Below are positions 1-6,903 of a stretch of 28,401 nucleotides of DNA, one piece after another; the first letter of the stretch is position 1; every line of letters begins with the position of its first letter. The notes beneath the pieces are model-generated. The model made no database searches. It was not told the origin of the DNA and worked only from the letters and a program-made list of their open reading frames with translations. The position numbers were made by a program, and so were the translations under genes. Source of the DNA: a virus; the IMG/VR virus record IMGVR_UViG_3300032116_001038, positions 1-28,401 of that record, one strand, 5' to 3'.

Positions 1-1
1 C

Positions 2-577
2 CTCAAGGACTTCCCCTGGAAGGCCAGCAAGTTCGAGAGGGACGACTACGACAAGGGTCGTGACGGTGGCGAGGTCATGCTGCCGTGCGCGAACTGCGCC
101 CTCAAGGAGTGGGGAACCAACCCGCGCGGTGGCACCCCCTGGTGCTCCGAGCAGCACACCTTCCCGCTCCTGATGCTGGACGAGCACGGCAACACGTCTC
201 CCGCCGTGCTCACCCTTCAGCGCTCCGCGATCAAGGCGTCCAAGAGCTACGTCACCGGGTTCGCACGGACTCGGACCCCGCTCTACACCGCCGTCACGGA
301 GATCAGCCTGAACGCGATGAGGCGCGGCAGCGTGGACTACGCCGTGCCCTCGTTCGTGAAGGCTGGCGAGACGGATCGGGAGGACTGGTCGGGCTTCGCG
401 GACCAGTACCGCTCGATCCGCGAGTTCCTCACGTCGAAGCGCAGCAAGGCCGATGAGCAGGACGAGGCTTCCGAGCCCGCTGCTGCTCCGGCCCGCAGCG
501 ACTCGCGCGAGGAGTCTCGTCGTCGTGATGAGCCTTCCCCGGCTCCCCGTTACGACGACGAGGAGCCCCCCTTCTAA
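2..577 (+). CDS. Putative phage single-stranded DNA-binding protein, C-terminal part (5' truncated)
   Basis: The frame is open to the left edge, so the gene begins outside the window; 191 residues are visible. The ATG at 77 is probably internal, because the codons before it read as a normal protein. A cysteine cluster (CANC at the visible N-terminal third, then WCSEQH) looks like a metal-binding knuckle and is followed by a globular region. The last 60 residues are low-complexity, rich in E, D, R, S and P, and end in YDDEEPPF. That end resembles the acidic tip of bacterial SSB (E. coli DDDIPF), which recruits replication proteins. The position at the head of a replication block fits. The SSB role is inferred from architecture; no OB fold can be proven by eye. 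Confidence 0.6.
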   Translation, partial: LKDFPWKASKFERDDYDKGRDGGEVMLPCANCALKEWGTNPRGGTPWCSEQHTFPLLMLDEHGNTSPAVLTLQRSAIKASKSYVTGFARTRTPLYTAVTEISLNAMRRGSVDYAVPSFVKAGETDREDWSGFADQYRSIREFLTSKRSKADEQDEASEPAAAPARSDSREESRRRDEPSPAPRYDDEEPPF

Positions 578-588
578 GGGGCTGGCTC

Positions 589-633
589 GAGAGCCGGTCG
601 GTCCTTACTCCCACGTCGGGCCGACCGGCTCTC
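589..633 (+). terminator. 13-bp perfect inverted repeat between genes (terminator or mRNA hairpin)
   Basis: GAGAGCCGGTCGG at 589-601 is exactly complementary to CCGACCGGCTCTC at 621-633, with a 19-nt loop. It lies in the gap between the SSB-like gene and the next ribosome binding site (GGAAGGAG at 641-648). No T-run follows, so it may be a weak or factor-aided terminator, or an mRNA-stabilising hairpin. Confidence 0.55.
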
Positions 634-653
634 CCGTCTCGGAAGGAGACGCC

Positions 654-776
654 ATGAAGTTCTTCGTAGTACTGCTCTACATCATTCTGTGGCTGTTCAT
701 CGGGATACCGCTGTTGCTGACCATGATCTTTCTTTCCCTGATCCTGCTCATTCTCGTGTTTGGAGCCTTCGTATGA
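654..776 (+). CDS. Small hydrophobic membrane protein (40 aa)
   Basis: The start is the ATG at 654, preceded by a strong ribosome binding site (GGAAGGAG) at a normal distance. After the first Lys almost every residue is hydrophobic (Phe, Val, Leu, Ile), so the protein is probably one or two membrane helices with a Gly-Ile-Pro turn near residues 17-19. The stop overlaps the next start (ATGA). Function is unknown. Small membrane proteins in phage early blocks often act in superinfection exclusion or host takeover, but nothing here specifies that. It is too hydrophobic to be a frame artefact. Confidence 0.7.
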   Translation: MKFFVVLLYIILWLFIGIPLLLTMIFLSLILLILVFGAFV

Positions 777-1348
777 GCGAGCACTTCTTCTCATTCGATG
801 ACTTGCCCGATGAGGTCAAGGAGTCGATGCGTGCCGCTTACGAGCGGCATCAGATGGAGCACGACGTAGTAGCGCACGAACTGGTGCGCGCCCTGATGGA
901 GATGGACGTGGATCACTTGTCCGCGCTCCACCGCATCCTCGGAATCTGCAAGGACGACACGACCGCTATCGCCTACTACATCGGCGTCGTGTCCGTCCTT
1001 CGTTCCACCCGAACGAAGTTGTGCCTAGCGTGTGGCAAGAACCATGACGAGGCCCTTCACGCGATGTTCCAAGACGAGTCGGGAGCCCCGAAAGCGGACC
1101 CAAATGCGCCGGCTACGCCGGGCATTTCGCCGGCTATTGCTGGGCAGGATGGCGAAAGCGACTCGACTGAGCTCAGCGACGCGGATCGCGCTGACCTCAT
1201 GGAGCTCTACAACTTGATCCAGCACCCGAACGGCCGCATCTTCTGTGGAGGATGCGGACAGAAGTACGTCAGCCTTGAGGATCGGATGCTTCGTGAGCCC
1301 GGTCCCGCTGGCTGCGATTCCTGTCAACAGAAGGCGAAGTGGGGATAA
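773..1348 (+). CDS. Hypothetical protein with three CxxC pairs
   Basis: The ATG at 773 overlaps the preceding stop by ATGA, which favours it over the more upstream in-frame ATG at 689. The product is 191 residues. Residues 1-80 look helical and acidic. CxxC pairs sit at 84-87, 158-161 and 181-184, the last two forming a zinc-ribbon-like unit near the C terminus. Residues 100-135 are a Pro/Ala/Gly-rich linker. It is not a family I recognise. Zinc binding and a nucleic-acid or protein contact role are inferences from the cysteine spacing. Confidence 0.7.
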   Translation: MSEHFFSFDDLPDEVKESMRAAYERHQMEHDVVAHELVRALMEMDVDHLSALHRILGICKDDTTAIAYYIGVVSVLRSTRTKLCLACGKNHDEALHAMFQDESGAPKADPNAPATPGISPAIAGQDGESDSTELSDADRADLMELYNLIQHPNGRIFCGGCGQKYVSLEDRMLREPGPAGCDSCQQKAKWG

Positions 1349-1350
1349 CC

Positions 1351-1689
1351 GTGACCGACACCACGAACGTAGAAGCGGTGGACGTAAAAGACACCGAGCA
1401 GTACGAGGTTCTGATGAAGTTGATGAAGCAGAACGAGCGCCGCGAGGCCGACCTGGCCGAGCGATACGGCGTTCGGGTTGACCAGGCTCAACTCATCATG
1501 GCTCGGATCAACCTGCTGATCGAGATGGTCATGCCGAGCGATTCGATGAACCGCGTTGGCTTCGAGACGAACTTCCACGTCATGATCTCCAAGTCCCTGG
1601 ATGAACTCGAGGGCGAGATCAGGAAAGCCCAACTCGCCGGCCAGATGCGAACGCCGAGCAAGGCCGGCCTGATCGTCCCTGGGATGTGA
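1351..1689 (+). CDS. Hypothetical helical protein
   Basis: I chose the GTG at 1351, two bases after the previous stop, with a GGGG ribosome-binding remnant just upstream. The GTG at 1339 would add four residues and overlap the previous gene. The product of about 112 residues is charged and mostly helical (for example MKLMKQNERREADLAERYGV), with no cysteines, membrane segments or signal peptide. It may form a small helical bundle or coiled coil. No family is recognised; its place in the operon suggests an accessory early function. Confidence 0.65.
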   Translation: MTDTTNVEAVDVKDTEQYEVLMKLMKQNERREADLAERYGVRVDQAQLIMARINLLIEMVMPSDSMNRVGFETNFHVMISKSLDELEGEIRKAQLAGQMRTPSKAGLIVPGM

Positions 1690-1693
1690 TCGC

Positions 1694-1945
1694 ATGTCCA
1701 CTCTCGCGAAGTGCGAGTTCTGCGGCAAGCCCGTAGACCTCGACCAGCCCAACCACTACAAGCGCGTGCTCGTGTGGGTCGGCGGCCCGAAGAAGAACTC
1801 GTCCAAGATGAGTACCGAAACTGGCGAGTACGGCCACTCCGACTGCGTTCACAAGGCAGCACGCGGGATCGCCCCCGACCAGGAGGCCATGTTGTTCGAC
1901 GATGGAGGTGACGACGATGGAGAAGGAGCCAGTACAACTCTTTGA
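1694..1945 (+). CDS. Small zinc-finger-like protein (83 aa)
   Basis: The ATG at 1694 follows the previous stop by four bases; the ribosome binding site is weak. The protein has C7-x2-C10 (CEFCGK) and later H48, C51 and H53 (GHSDCVH), a pattern that could hold one zinc ion in a treble-clef or knuckle. The C terminus is acidic and Gly-rich. Its end overlaps the next gene by 29 bases. The family is not recognised; metal binding is inferred. Confidence 0.65.
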   Translation: MSTLAKCEFCGKPVDLDQPNHYKRVLVWVGGPKKNSSKMSTETGEYGHSDCVHKAARGIAPDQEAMLFDDGGDDDGEGASTTL

Positions 1946-2198
1946 CGGCTACCGGATCGTCGGAGAAACGCTCGTACCACTCGAGGACTTCGAAGTTACT
2001 CCTGGCCTCATGGTCCGGCTGACTAAGCCGACGCAGATCAAAGTCAAGCGTAAGCCTCGCGGCAATCGGCTGTGGATCATGGTGGCTGGAACCGTCGTTC
2101 CCTACCCTGTTGTCATCACCACCGACTTTCTCAAGGGTGACACCGTGACCATTGGCGAACTGGTGACTGGCCTTGGGCTTGCCCCGAGGGGGAGGTGA
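1917..2198 (+). CDS. Hypothetical small beta-rich protein (93 aa)
   Basis: The ATG at 1917 is preceded by GGAGGTG six bases upstream and is better supported than the in-frame ATG at 1902. The sequence alternates hydrophobic and polar residues (for example LWIMVAGTVVPYPVVITTDF), suggesting a small beta barrel. There are no cysteines and no membrane segment. The stop overlaps the ribosome binding site of the helicase gene, so translation of the two may be coupled. The family is unrecognised. Confidence 0.65.
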   Translation: MEKEPVQLFDGYRIVGETLVPLEDFEVTPGLMVRLTKPTQIKVKRKPRGNRLWIMVAGTVVPYPVVITTDFLKGDTVTIGELVTGLGLAPRGR

Positions 2199-2203
2199 CG
2201 ACG

Positions 2204-3661
2204 ATGACCCCCGCTGAAACCGACCGCAAGAGCCTCCGCTACATCCCTGATGATCTGAAGTTCTACGGCCATCAGGTGTCCGGCGTCCGTAAGCTCTGTC
2301 GCATGGGGTCGGCCATTCTGGCTGACGAGATGGGCCTGGGGAAGTCGCTGCAGGCGCTCACCGTGTTCGCGGTGGACGTGCAGGCTGGGTTCGCTGACTC
2401 GATGTTGGTGGTCGCCACGCCCACGCTCAAGGGGAACTGGTACGAGGAGATCGGGGCCAACACCCTCTTCGAGAACGTGATGATCCTCGAGGGCTCCCCC
2501 GCCAACCGGCGCGAGGCCCTCAAAGACTTCCATGCCATGAGCAGTCCGAAGATTCTGCTGGTCAACTACGAGCAGGTCGTGGCGCACGTCGATGAACTGA
2601 ACGACCTGAAGTTCTCGATCATCGCGTATGACGAGGCCCATCTGATCAAGAACCCGAGGTCAAAGCGCACAAAGGCGTGTCAGCGCCTCGTGGCCGAGCG
2701 ACACCTGTGCTTGACCGGATCGCCCATGCTCAATCACGTCGATGAGTTGTGGTCGCTGCTCCACCGTGTAGACCCCAAGGGGTTCCCCAACTACCACAAG
2801 TTCGTCCAGCGGTACTGCGTGTTCGGCGGCTTCAAGAACAAGCAGATCGTCGGCGTGAAGAACGAGCAGGAACTTCACGAGCGACTCAAGGCCGTCATGG
2901 TCCGCCGCCTCAAGAGGGAGGTTCTCGACCTGCCGGACAAGATGTACGTTCCGGTGCTGGTGGACCTCACTCCCGAGCAGCGCAAGGTGTACGACACCGT
3001 GCGAAACGAGATGATCCTCCCGTCGCCCGACGAGGCCACCAGCGAGGACATCGACAACGCCCTGACCATGTTCCTGCGTCTCAAGCAGATCACCGGCACG
3101 ACAGCGTGCCTCGAGGACTACCCAGACCATTCCTCCAAGTTGGACCGAGCGGTCGAGATGATTACCGAGTTGTCCGAGAACGGGCACAAGGTCGTGGTGT
3201 TCACGCAGTTCCGTGGCGTGCTCCACGCGCTCGAGAATCGCCTCGCTGCTGTTGCTGTGGACGGAGCCCCGATCCCCGTCTGGGCGCTCCACGGCGACGT
3301 GCCGAAGGAGGAGCGCGTGCCGCGTGTCCGTCAGTGGACTGATCACAAGGGTCCTGGCGTCGTGGTTGCGATGCTGCAGGTCGCTGCGGTGGGACTCAAC
3401 ATGACGGCTGCGCGCCACGCGATCTTCCTCGACAAGTTGTTCGTTCCGAAACTGAACGAGCAGGCCGAGGACCGCCTGCACCGCATCGGTGCCGACAAGA
3501 CCCAACCCATCGAAATCTTCTCGCTGATCGCGAGGGGCACGGTGGAGTATCGCGTGGAACAGATTCTCAAGAGGAAGGTCCGCATCTTCAACGAGATCGT
3601 CGAGGAGCAGACCCCCGCATCCAAGGCCGCTTTGTACGCGGCAATCTACGAGGAGGAGTGA
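2204..3661 (+). CDS. SNF2-family DNA helicase/translocase
   Basis: The start is the ATG at 2204 with GGAGG eight bases upstream. The product has 485 residues, a compact SNF2/SF2 core without extra domains. Motif I is DEMGLGKS at 41-48, motif Ia VVATPTLKGNW at 69-79, motif II DEAH at 143-146, and motif III LTGSP. In the second RecA lobe are KVVVFTQF (motif IV region), the AAVGLNMT motif V, and the motif VI arginine-finger segment QAEDRLHRIG. These features define an ATP-driven duplex-DNA translocase. Phage members of this family are thought to act in replication, recombination or strand remodelling. The neighbours (SSB-like protein, clamp, resolvase, nuclease) agree. Confidence 0.93.
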   Translation: MTPAETDRKSLRYIPDDLKFYGHQVSGVRKLCRMGSAILADEMGLGKSLQALTVFAVDVQAGFADSMLVVATPTLKGNWYEEIGANTLFENVMILEGSPANRREALKDFHAMSSPKILLVNYEQVVAHVDELNDLKFSIIAYDEAHLIKNPRSKRTKACQRLVAERHLCLTGSPMLNHVDELWSLLHRVDPKGFPNYHKFVQRYCVFGGFKNKQIVGVKNEQELHERLKAVMVRRLKREVLDLPDKMYVPVLVDLTPEQRKVYDTVRNEMILPSPDEATSEDIDNALTMFLRLKQITGTTACLEDYPDHSSKLDRAVEMITELSENGHKVVVFTQFRGVLHALENRLAAVAVDGAPIPVWALHGDVPKEERVPRVRQWTDHKGPGVVVAMLQVAAVGLNMTAARHAIFLDKLFVPKLNEQAEDRLHRIGADKTQPIEIFSLIARGTVEYRVEQILKRKVRIFNEIVEEQTPASKAALYAAIYEEE

Positions 3662-3663
3662 GC

Positions 3664-3867
3664 ATGGCAGACGAGCCCATCAGAATCGGCCGAACGACCC
3701 AGGCCGAAGAAACCGAAGCGATCAAGCAGTTCACCAGGAGCGTGCGCCCGTCTCCGGCAGCGAGGTTTGCTACCGCTGTCGTCGGATCGGCGCTGGTCGT
3801 ACTGGCGCTGGTGACCATCCTGGGTGCCGCAGCGCTGGTGCTGGACTTCGTGGTGGACCGGCTGTGA
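3664..3867 (+). CDS. Small single-pass membrane protein (67 aa)
   Basis: The ATG at 3664 lies just after the helicase stop, with the GGAGGAG ribosome binding site inside the helicase end. Residues 1-34 are charged, with an acidic then basic character. Residues 35-61 are an uninterrupted hydrophobic stretch, followed by DFVVDRL. This predicts a cytoplasmic N-terminal tail and one membrane helix. The stop overlaps the next GTG (GTGA). The function is unknown. Confidence 0.7.
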   Translation: MADEPIRIGRTTQAEETEAIKQFTRSVRPSPAARFATAVVGSALVVLALVTILGAAALVLDFVVDRL

Positions 3868-4016
3868 TCTGCCACGACTGCAAGGCCCAGAACCACAAGC
3901 CGTGTAAGAAGCGGACGAAGGACATGATCGCCAGCGGTGGCTACGGCTCATGCGATTGCCAGCACAAGGAAGGCGCGCTGATCCAGAAGCCAGTCAAGAA
4001 GAAGGAGGATGCGTGA
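3864..4016 (+). CDS. Very small Cys/His-rich protein (50 aa)
   Basis: This short gene uses the GTG at 3864, overlapping the preceding stop, and ends in a GTGA overlap with the next gene, so it fits the operon exactly. The 50-residue product has C3, C6, C14, C30 and C32 with H4, H11 and H34, dense enough for one or two zinc sites, and a Lys-rich tail (KKKEDA). Its function is unknown; nucleic-acid binding is plausible from charge and metal ligands. The perfect GTGA junctions at both ends are the main evidence that it is real. Confidence 0.7.
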   Translation: MICHDCKAQNHKPCKKRTKDMIASGGYGSCDCQHKEGALIQKPVKKKEDA

Positions 4017-4258
4017 GCACCCCCGAGAAGCTTTACACGAGCCACGAGGTCGCGGACCTGTTTCGCGTCCACGTCACGACAGTCAGAGAATGGGTCAAGG
4101 GCGGCAAGATCGCCGTGATCCGTACTCCCGGCAGCAACCGCATGAGGTTCACCGAGTCGGAGGTTCGTCGGCTCGCCGGCGACTTCGCCGACGGCTCGGC
4201 TAAGTCGGATGCCTGGGAGCGAACCGGATACCGTCCGAACGGAGGCGACGGAGCATGA
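4013..4258 (+). CDS. Excisionase/MerR-type helix-turn-helix DNA-binding protein
   Basis: The GTG at 4013 overlaps the previous stop, with a GGAGG ribosome binding site. The 81-residue protein carries the winged HTH seen in excisionase-type proteins: YTSHEVADLFRVHVTTVREW at about 8-27, then a wing (KGGKIAVIRTPGSNRMRF) at about 29-46, and an ESEVRRL helix. Such proteins bind DNA as recombination directionality factors or regulators. No integrase is seen in the window and the gene sits in the replication operon, so a regulatory role is more likely than excision. Confidence 0.85.
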   Translation: MSTPEKLYTSHEVADLFRVHVTTVREWVKGGKIAVIRTPGSNRMRFTESEVRRLAGDFADGSAKSDAWERTGYRPNGGDGA

Positions 4259-4854
4259 CCCAGATGGAACTGCCATACCCAGACTTGCCTGCCAGGCTCC
4301 ACCGCCGCCCCACGTTGGCGTGGGTGGACATCGAGACAACCGGACTCGAGCCGAGCAAGGACCTGATCCTTGAGGTCGGAATCGTCGTCACGGACGATGA
4401 CCTCGAGATGATTGACCAGCAGTTCTTTGTGGTCAAGCAGCACCTCTCGGTCGAGTCGATCCACAGGCAGACCAACGCTTTCGTTCAGGACCTTCACGCC
4501 CGCAGCGGCTTGTGGAAGGATCTGGAGAACGCGAAGCACGGTTACGAAGAGGTCGAGAATCTCATGCTCGACTTTCTTCACCGGCACGCGCTTGACGGTG
4601 CGGTCAGCCCGATGGCTGGATCGTCCGTGGCGTTCGACCGCGCGTTCCTCGACCGCCAGATGCCGTCGCTGGCCCAGCAGTTCCACTACCGGAACCTGGA
4701 CGTGAGCGCAGTAAAGGAGTGGCTCATGCGAGTTCACCCCGCTGCCGTCGCCAGCAAGCCCGACCCGTTCGCGCATCACCGCACCCTTGCCGACCTGCAC
4801 GACTCCATCGCAGAGCTCAGGCACTACACCACCTACGTCAAGGAGAACTCGTGA
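4255..4854 (+). CDS. Oligoribonuclease-like DEDDh 3'-5' exonuclease
   Basis: The start is the ATG at 4255 overlapping the upstream stop (ATGA), with a GGAGG-type ribosome binding site. The 199-residue length is close to bacterial oligoribonuclease (about 180). Exo I is WVDIETTGL with D25 and E27; Exo II is SVAFDRAFL with D128; Exo III is HHRTLADLHDSIAELR with H175 and D180. This is a complete DEDDh set. Orn degrades 2- to 5-nt RNA to mononucleotides; a phage copy could recycle nucleotides or clear abortive RNA. It could instead act as a DNA proofreading-type exonuclease, but the spacing and the SIAELR helix favour Orn. It lies directly before the clamp gene. Confidence 0.88.
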   Translation: MTQMELPYPDLPARLHRRPTLAWVDIETTGLEPSKDLILEVGIVVTDDDLEMIDQQFFVVKQHLSVESIHRQTNAFVQDLHARSGLWKDLENAKHGYEEVENLMLDFLHRHALDGAVSPMAGSSVAFDRAFLDRQMPSLAQQFHYRNLDVSAVKEWLMRVHPAAVASKPDPFAHHRTLADLHDSIAELRHYTTYVKENS

Positions 4855-5972
4855 GCAGCAAGGTCGTCTTTGAAGTCGGGGCTATCGCCTCGGCCGTAGC
4901 CCGAGCGGCACGAGTCGCCCCGTCGAAGGGAATGGCCTTCGACAAGGCGGCTGGTGTGCTGATCGAGGGTGACCCCGACAGCAAGTACCAGATCACCGTC
5001 CGAGCAACCGACATCGAGGTCGGCTACTTGGAGCGCCTGACCCCCAATGAGATCGAAACCGACGAGAAGTTCTTCTGGCGCATCCCATCTGGGGTGTTCG
5101 CTGGCCTGCTCTCCTCGTTGCCCCCGAGCAGCACGGTCGAGATGACCGAGCACAAGGGGACGCTCTACATCGTGTGCGGGAAGGTCAAGGCGAAGTTGCA
5201 GACCATCCGTGGCGAGGGCGACAGCCTGGGTGCGCTCTATTGGGAGCCGTTCGACGGCGAGGACCTGTCCGAGATTGCCGGACTCGCCACGAAGATCACC
5301 CAGGTTTCATGGGCCTGCGATAAGCAGACGGTCCCGTTCTCGGGCGTCCACATGAACGGCACCCACCTGATTGCTACGGACAAGTACAAGTTGGTCCGCG
5401 TGCCCTGCCCGCTGGCTCTCGAGCACAGCATTACCGCCCCGCTGGATGCGGTGAGCCCCATCCTTGCCAAGTTCGATGACGTGCGCCTCGGGGTCGAGGG
5501 TGGCTTGCTGCAGATCGAGATTGACGAGTACACCCAGATCACCAGCACGGTGTTCGGAAACGAGTACCCCAACGTCGAGCGCGCGATGCGTACCGACTAC
5601 CCGCACTCGTTCATGATCGAGAAGGCCGCGCTGGCTGAGGCCGTAGGTCGGATGCTGGCCCTCATGGGCCGCACCGAGCGCTATCCGGTGGTGAACCTCA
5701 CCATCAAGCCCGATGATGCTGCGCTGGACCTGCGTCTCGAGGTGCCGGTCCTGGGCGAGATGCAGGACGAACTCGAGATCACCGGAGCCTCTGGCCCCGA
5801 GACGACCCTCTCGTTCTCGCCTGACTACATCACGAACTGCCTTCAGCACGTCGGATCATCGGTGGTCACCATCGCCTATGACCCCGACAAGACCACGAGT
5901 GCCGTGCTGTTCACGGACGGCCTCGGGTTCGAGGCGTGGATCATGCCCCGTCGTCCTGGCGGTGGCTCGTGA
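4851..5972 (+). CDS. dnaN: DNA polymerase III beta subunit-like sliding clamp
   Basis: The GTG at 4851 overlaps the exonuclease stop by GTGA; a longer reading from 4719 would run inside the exonuclease gene and is rejected. The product is 373 residues, the usual DnaN length. Clamp-like signatures are FSGVHMNGTHLIATDKYKLV in the middle domain (compare ATDGHRLA of DnaN), NEYPNVERAM before the third domain, and the C-terminal AWIMPRR replacing the usual ILPMR end. It should form a ring on DNA that tethers polymerase and repair enzymes. A likely partner is the RusA-like protein at 6900, which ends in a clamp-binding motif. No clamp loader or polymerase is in the window. Confidence 0.92.
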   Translation: MSSKVVFEVGAIASAVARAARVAPSKGMAFDKAAGVLIEGDPDSKYQITVRATDIEVGYLERLTPNEIETDEKFFWRIPSGVFAGLLSSLPPSSTVEMTEHKGTLYIVCGKVKAKLQTIRGEGDSLGALYWEPFDGEDLSEIAGLATKITQVSWACDKQTVPFSGVHMNGTHLIATDKYKLVRVPCPLALEHSITAPLDAVSPILAKFDDVRLGVEGGLLQIEIDEYTQITSTVFGNEYPNVERAMRTDYPHSFMIEKAALAEAVGRMLALMGRTERYPVVNLTIKPDDAALDLRLEVPVLGEMQDELEITGASGPETTLSFSPDYITNCLQHVGSSVVTIAYDPDKTTSAVLFTDGLGFEAWIMPRRPGGGS

Positions 5973-6544
5973 AGCGCCGATTGGCACTTGGATCGGCGGC
6001 GGCAGCGGCGGCAGCGATCCTTGCCGCCTCGGCCTACGGATACGCGACGCTGGACAAGCCACAGAACGGGGCTGTGAGCGCCGCCACGACCACGAAACCG
6101 CTGTCCACGTCGTATTACTCGCTGGAACGGGAGCATCACACAGAACGCGCCGAGCGGTCACAGACCAGGCCGACCCCAACCCCGACGAAATCGTCGAAGC
6201 CGAAGCCAACGCCAACCAAATCGACGAGCCCATCAGCTCGCTCGACGAACAAGCCTCCGACTTCGACTGTCGGGCACGCCGCGACTTTGGCATGTATCCG
6301 CAAGCATGAGTCGGGTGGCAACTACAAGGCGATCAACTCGACCGGGAAGTTCCGTGGCGCGTACCAGTTCCACCAGGGATACGCACCGGCCTGGGCTGAG
6401 CGGTACGGCTACCCCGAGTGGGCAGGCAAGCCGTCGAACCTGTGGCCGCCCGCCGTGCAGGACTCCATCGCGTATCAGATGGGGAAGAACAACCGTTACG
6501 CGCCCTGGCGCGAGCACACCTCCTACGACTGTCCGGGGTTCTGA
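5969..6544 (+). CDS. Secreted Rpf/transglycosylase-like cell-wall enzyme
   Basis: The GTG at 5969 overlaps the clamp stop. The 191-residue protein starts with MKRR and an Ala-rich hydrophobic stretch (about 5-25) typical of a signal peptide or anchor. Residues 65-100 are a Thr/Pro/Lys/Ser-rich linker. The C-terminal domain (about 103-191) has the lysozyme-like CIRKHESGGNYKAIN signature with candidate catalytic Glu114, then GAYQFHQGYAPAW. C109 and C188 may form a disulfide, as in Rpf domains. It probably cuts peptidoglycan glycan strands outside the membrane. Its place in the replication operon rather than the lysis cassette is unusual. Wall remodelling, infection exclusion or an accessory lysin are possible roles. 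Confidence 0.85.
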   Translation: MKRRLALGSAAAAAAAILAASAYGYATLDKPQNGAVSAATTTKPLSTSYYSLEREHHTERAERSQTRPTPTPTKSSKPKPTPTKSTSPSARSTNKPPTSTVGHAATLACIRKHESGGNYKAINSTGKFRGAYQFHQGYAPAWAERYGYPEWAGKPSNLWPPAVQDSIAYQMGKNNRYAPWREHTSYDCPGF

Positions 6545-6903
6545 TGACACGCCTGAATCGGGCCTACATCGCTGGCCCCATGACCGGCCACGAGGACTTC
6601 AATCGCCCTGCCTTCGACCGATGCGAGCGGTGGCTAATGGGAGAAGGCGTCGTCCCTACCTCGCCTGCCCATCTGAACGAGGTGATTGGCGACCTAGCCG
6701 GACACGAGCGGTTCCTTCGGCTGGGGATCAGGATGCTGCTGGCGTGTGACTGGATCGTGCTTCTCCCCGGCTGGGCTCAGTCAAAGGGGGCATGTCTTGA
6801 GTTGGAAGTTGCCGACGCTTGCGGCCTTGAAGTGTTCGAGTGGATCGAGGATGAAGAGGACGAGCCCTACTTGCGTCCACTGGTGGCGGTGAAGCACGGG
6901 TGA
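6544..6903 (+). CDS. DUF4406-family protein (nucleoside deoxyribosyltransferase-like fold)
   Basis: The ATG at 6544 overlaps the previous stop (TGATG). The 119-residue product begins with RAYIAGPMTG, followed by FNRPAFDRCERWL, and contains CDWIVLLPGWAQSKGACLEL. These are the marks of DUF4406 proteins, which resemble nucleoside 2-deoxyribosyltransferases. The LLPGWxxSxGAxLE segment holds the usual acidic residue. Family members are common in phages and their substrate is generally unproven. A role in nucleotide handling would suit the neighbouring replication genes. Confidence 0.85.
   Translation: MTRLNRAYIAGPMTGHEDFNRPAFDRCERWLMGEGVVPTSPAHLNEVIGDLAGHERFLRLGIRMLLACDWIVLLPGWAQSKGACLELEVADACGLEVFEWIEDEEDEPYLRPLVAVKHG

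Noticed and set aside
2660-3505. 281-codon - strand ORF opposite the helicase, and other antisense ORFs nearby
   Set aside because: It is antisense to an intact SNF2 helicase with all motifs and has no sign of its own function.
4013-4258. Excisionase of a lysogeny module
   Set aside because: The HTH family fits, but no integrase, repressor or att-like site is visible, so only a DNA-binding role is claimed.
4719-4850. Longer clamp protein starting at 4719
   Set aside because: The extra residues are a frame shadow of the exonuclease gene and lack clamp-like sequence; the GTGA overlap at 4851 is the natural start.
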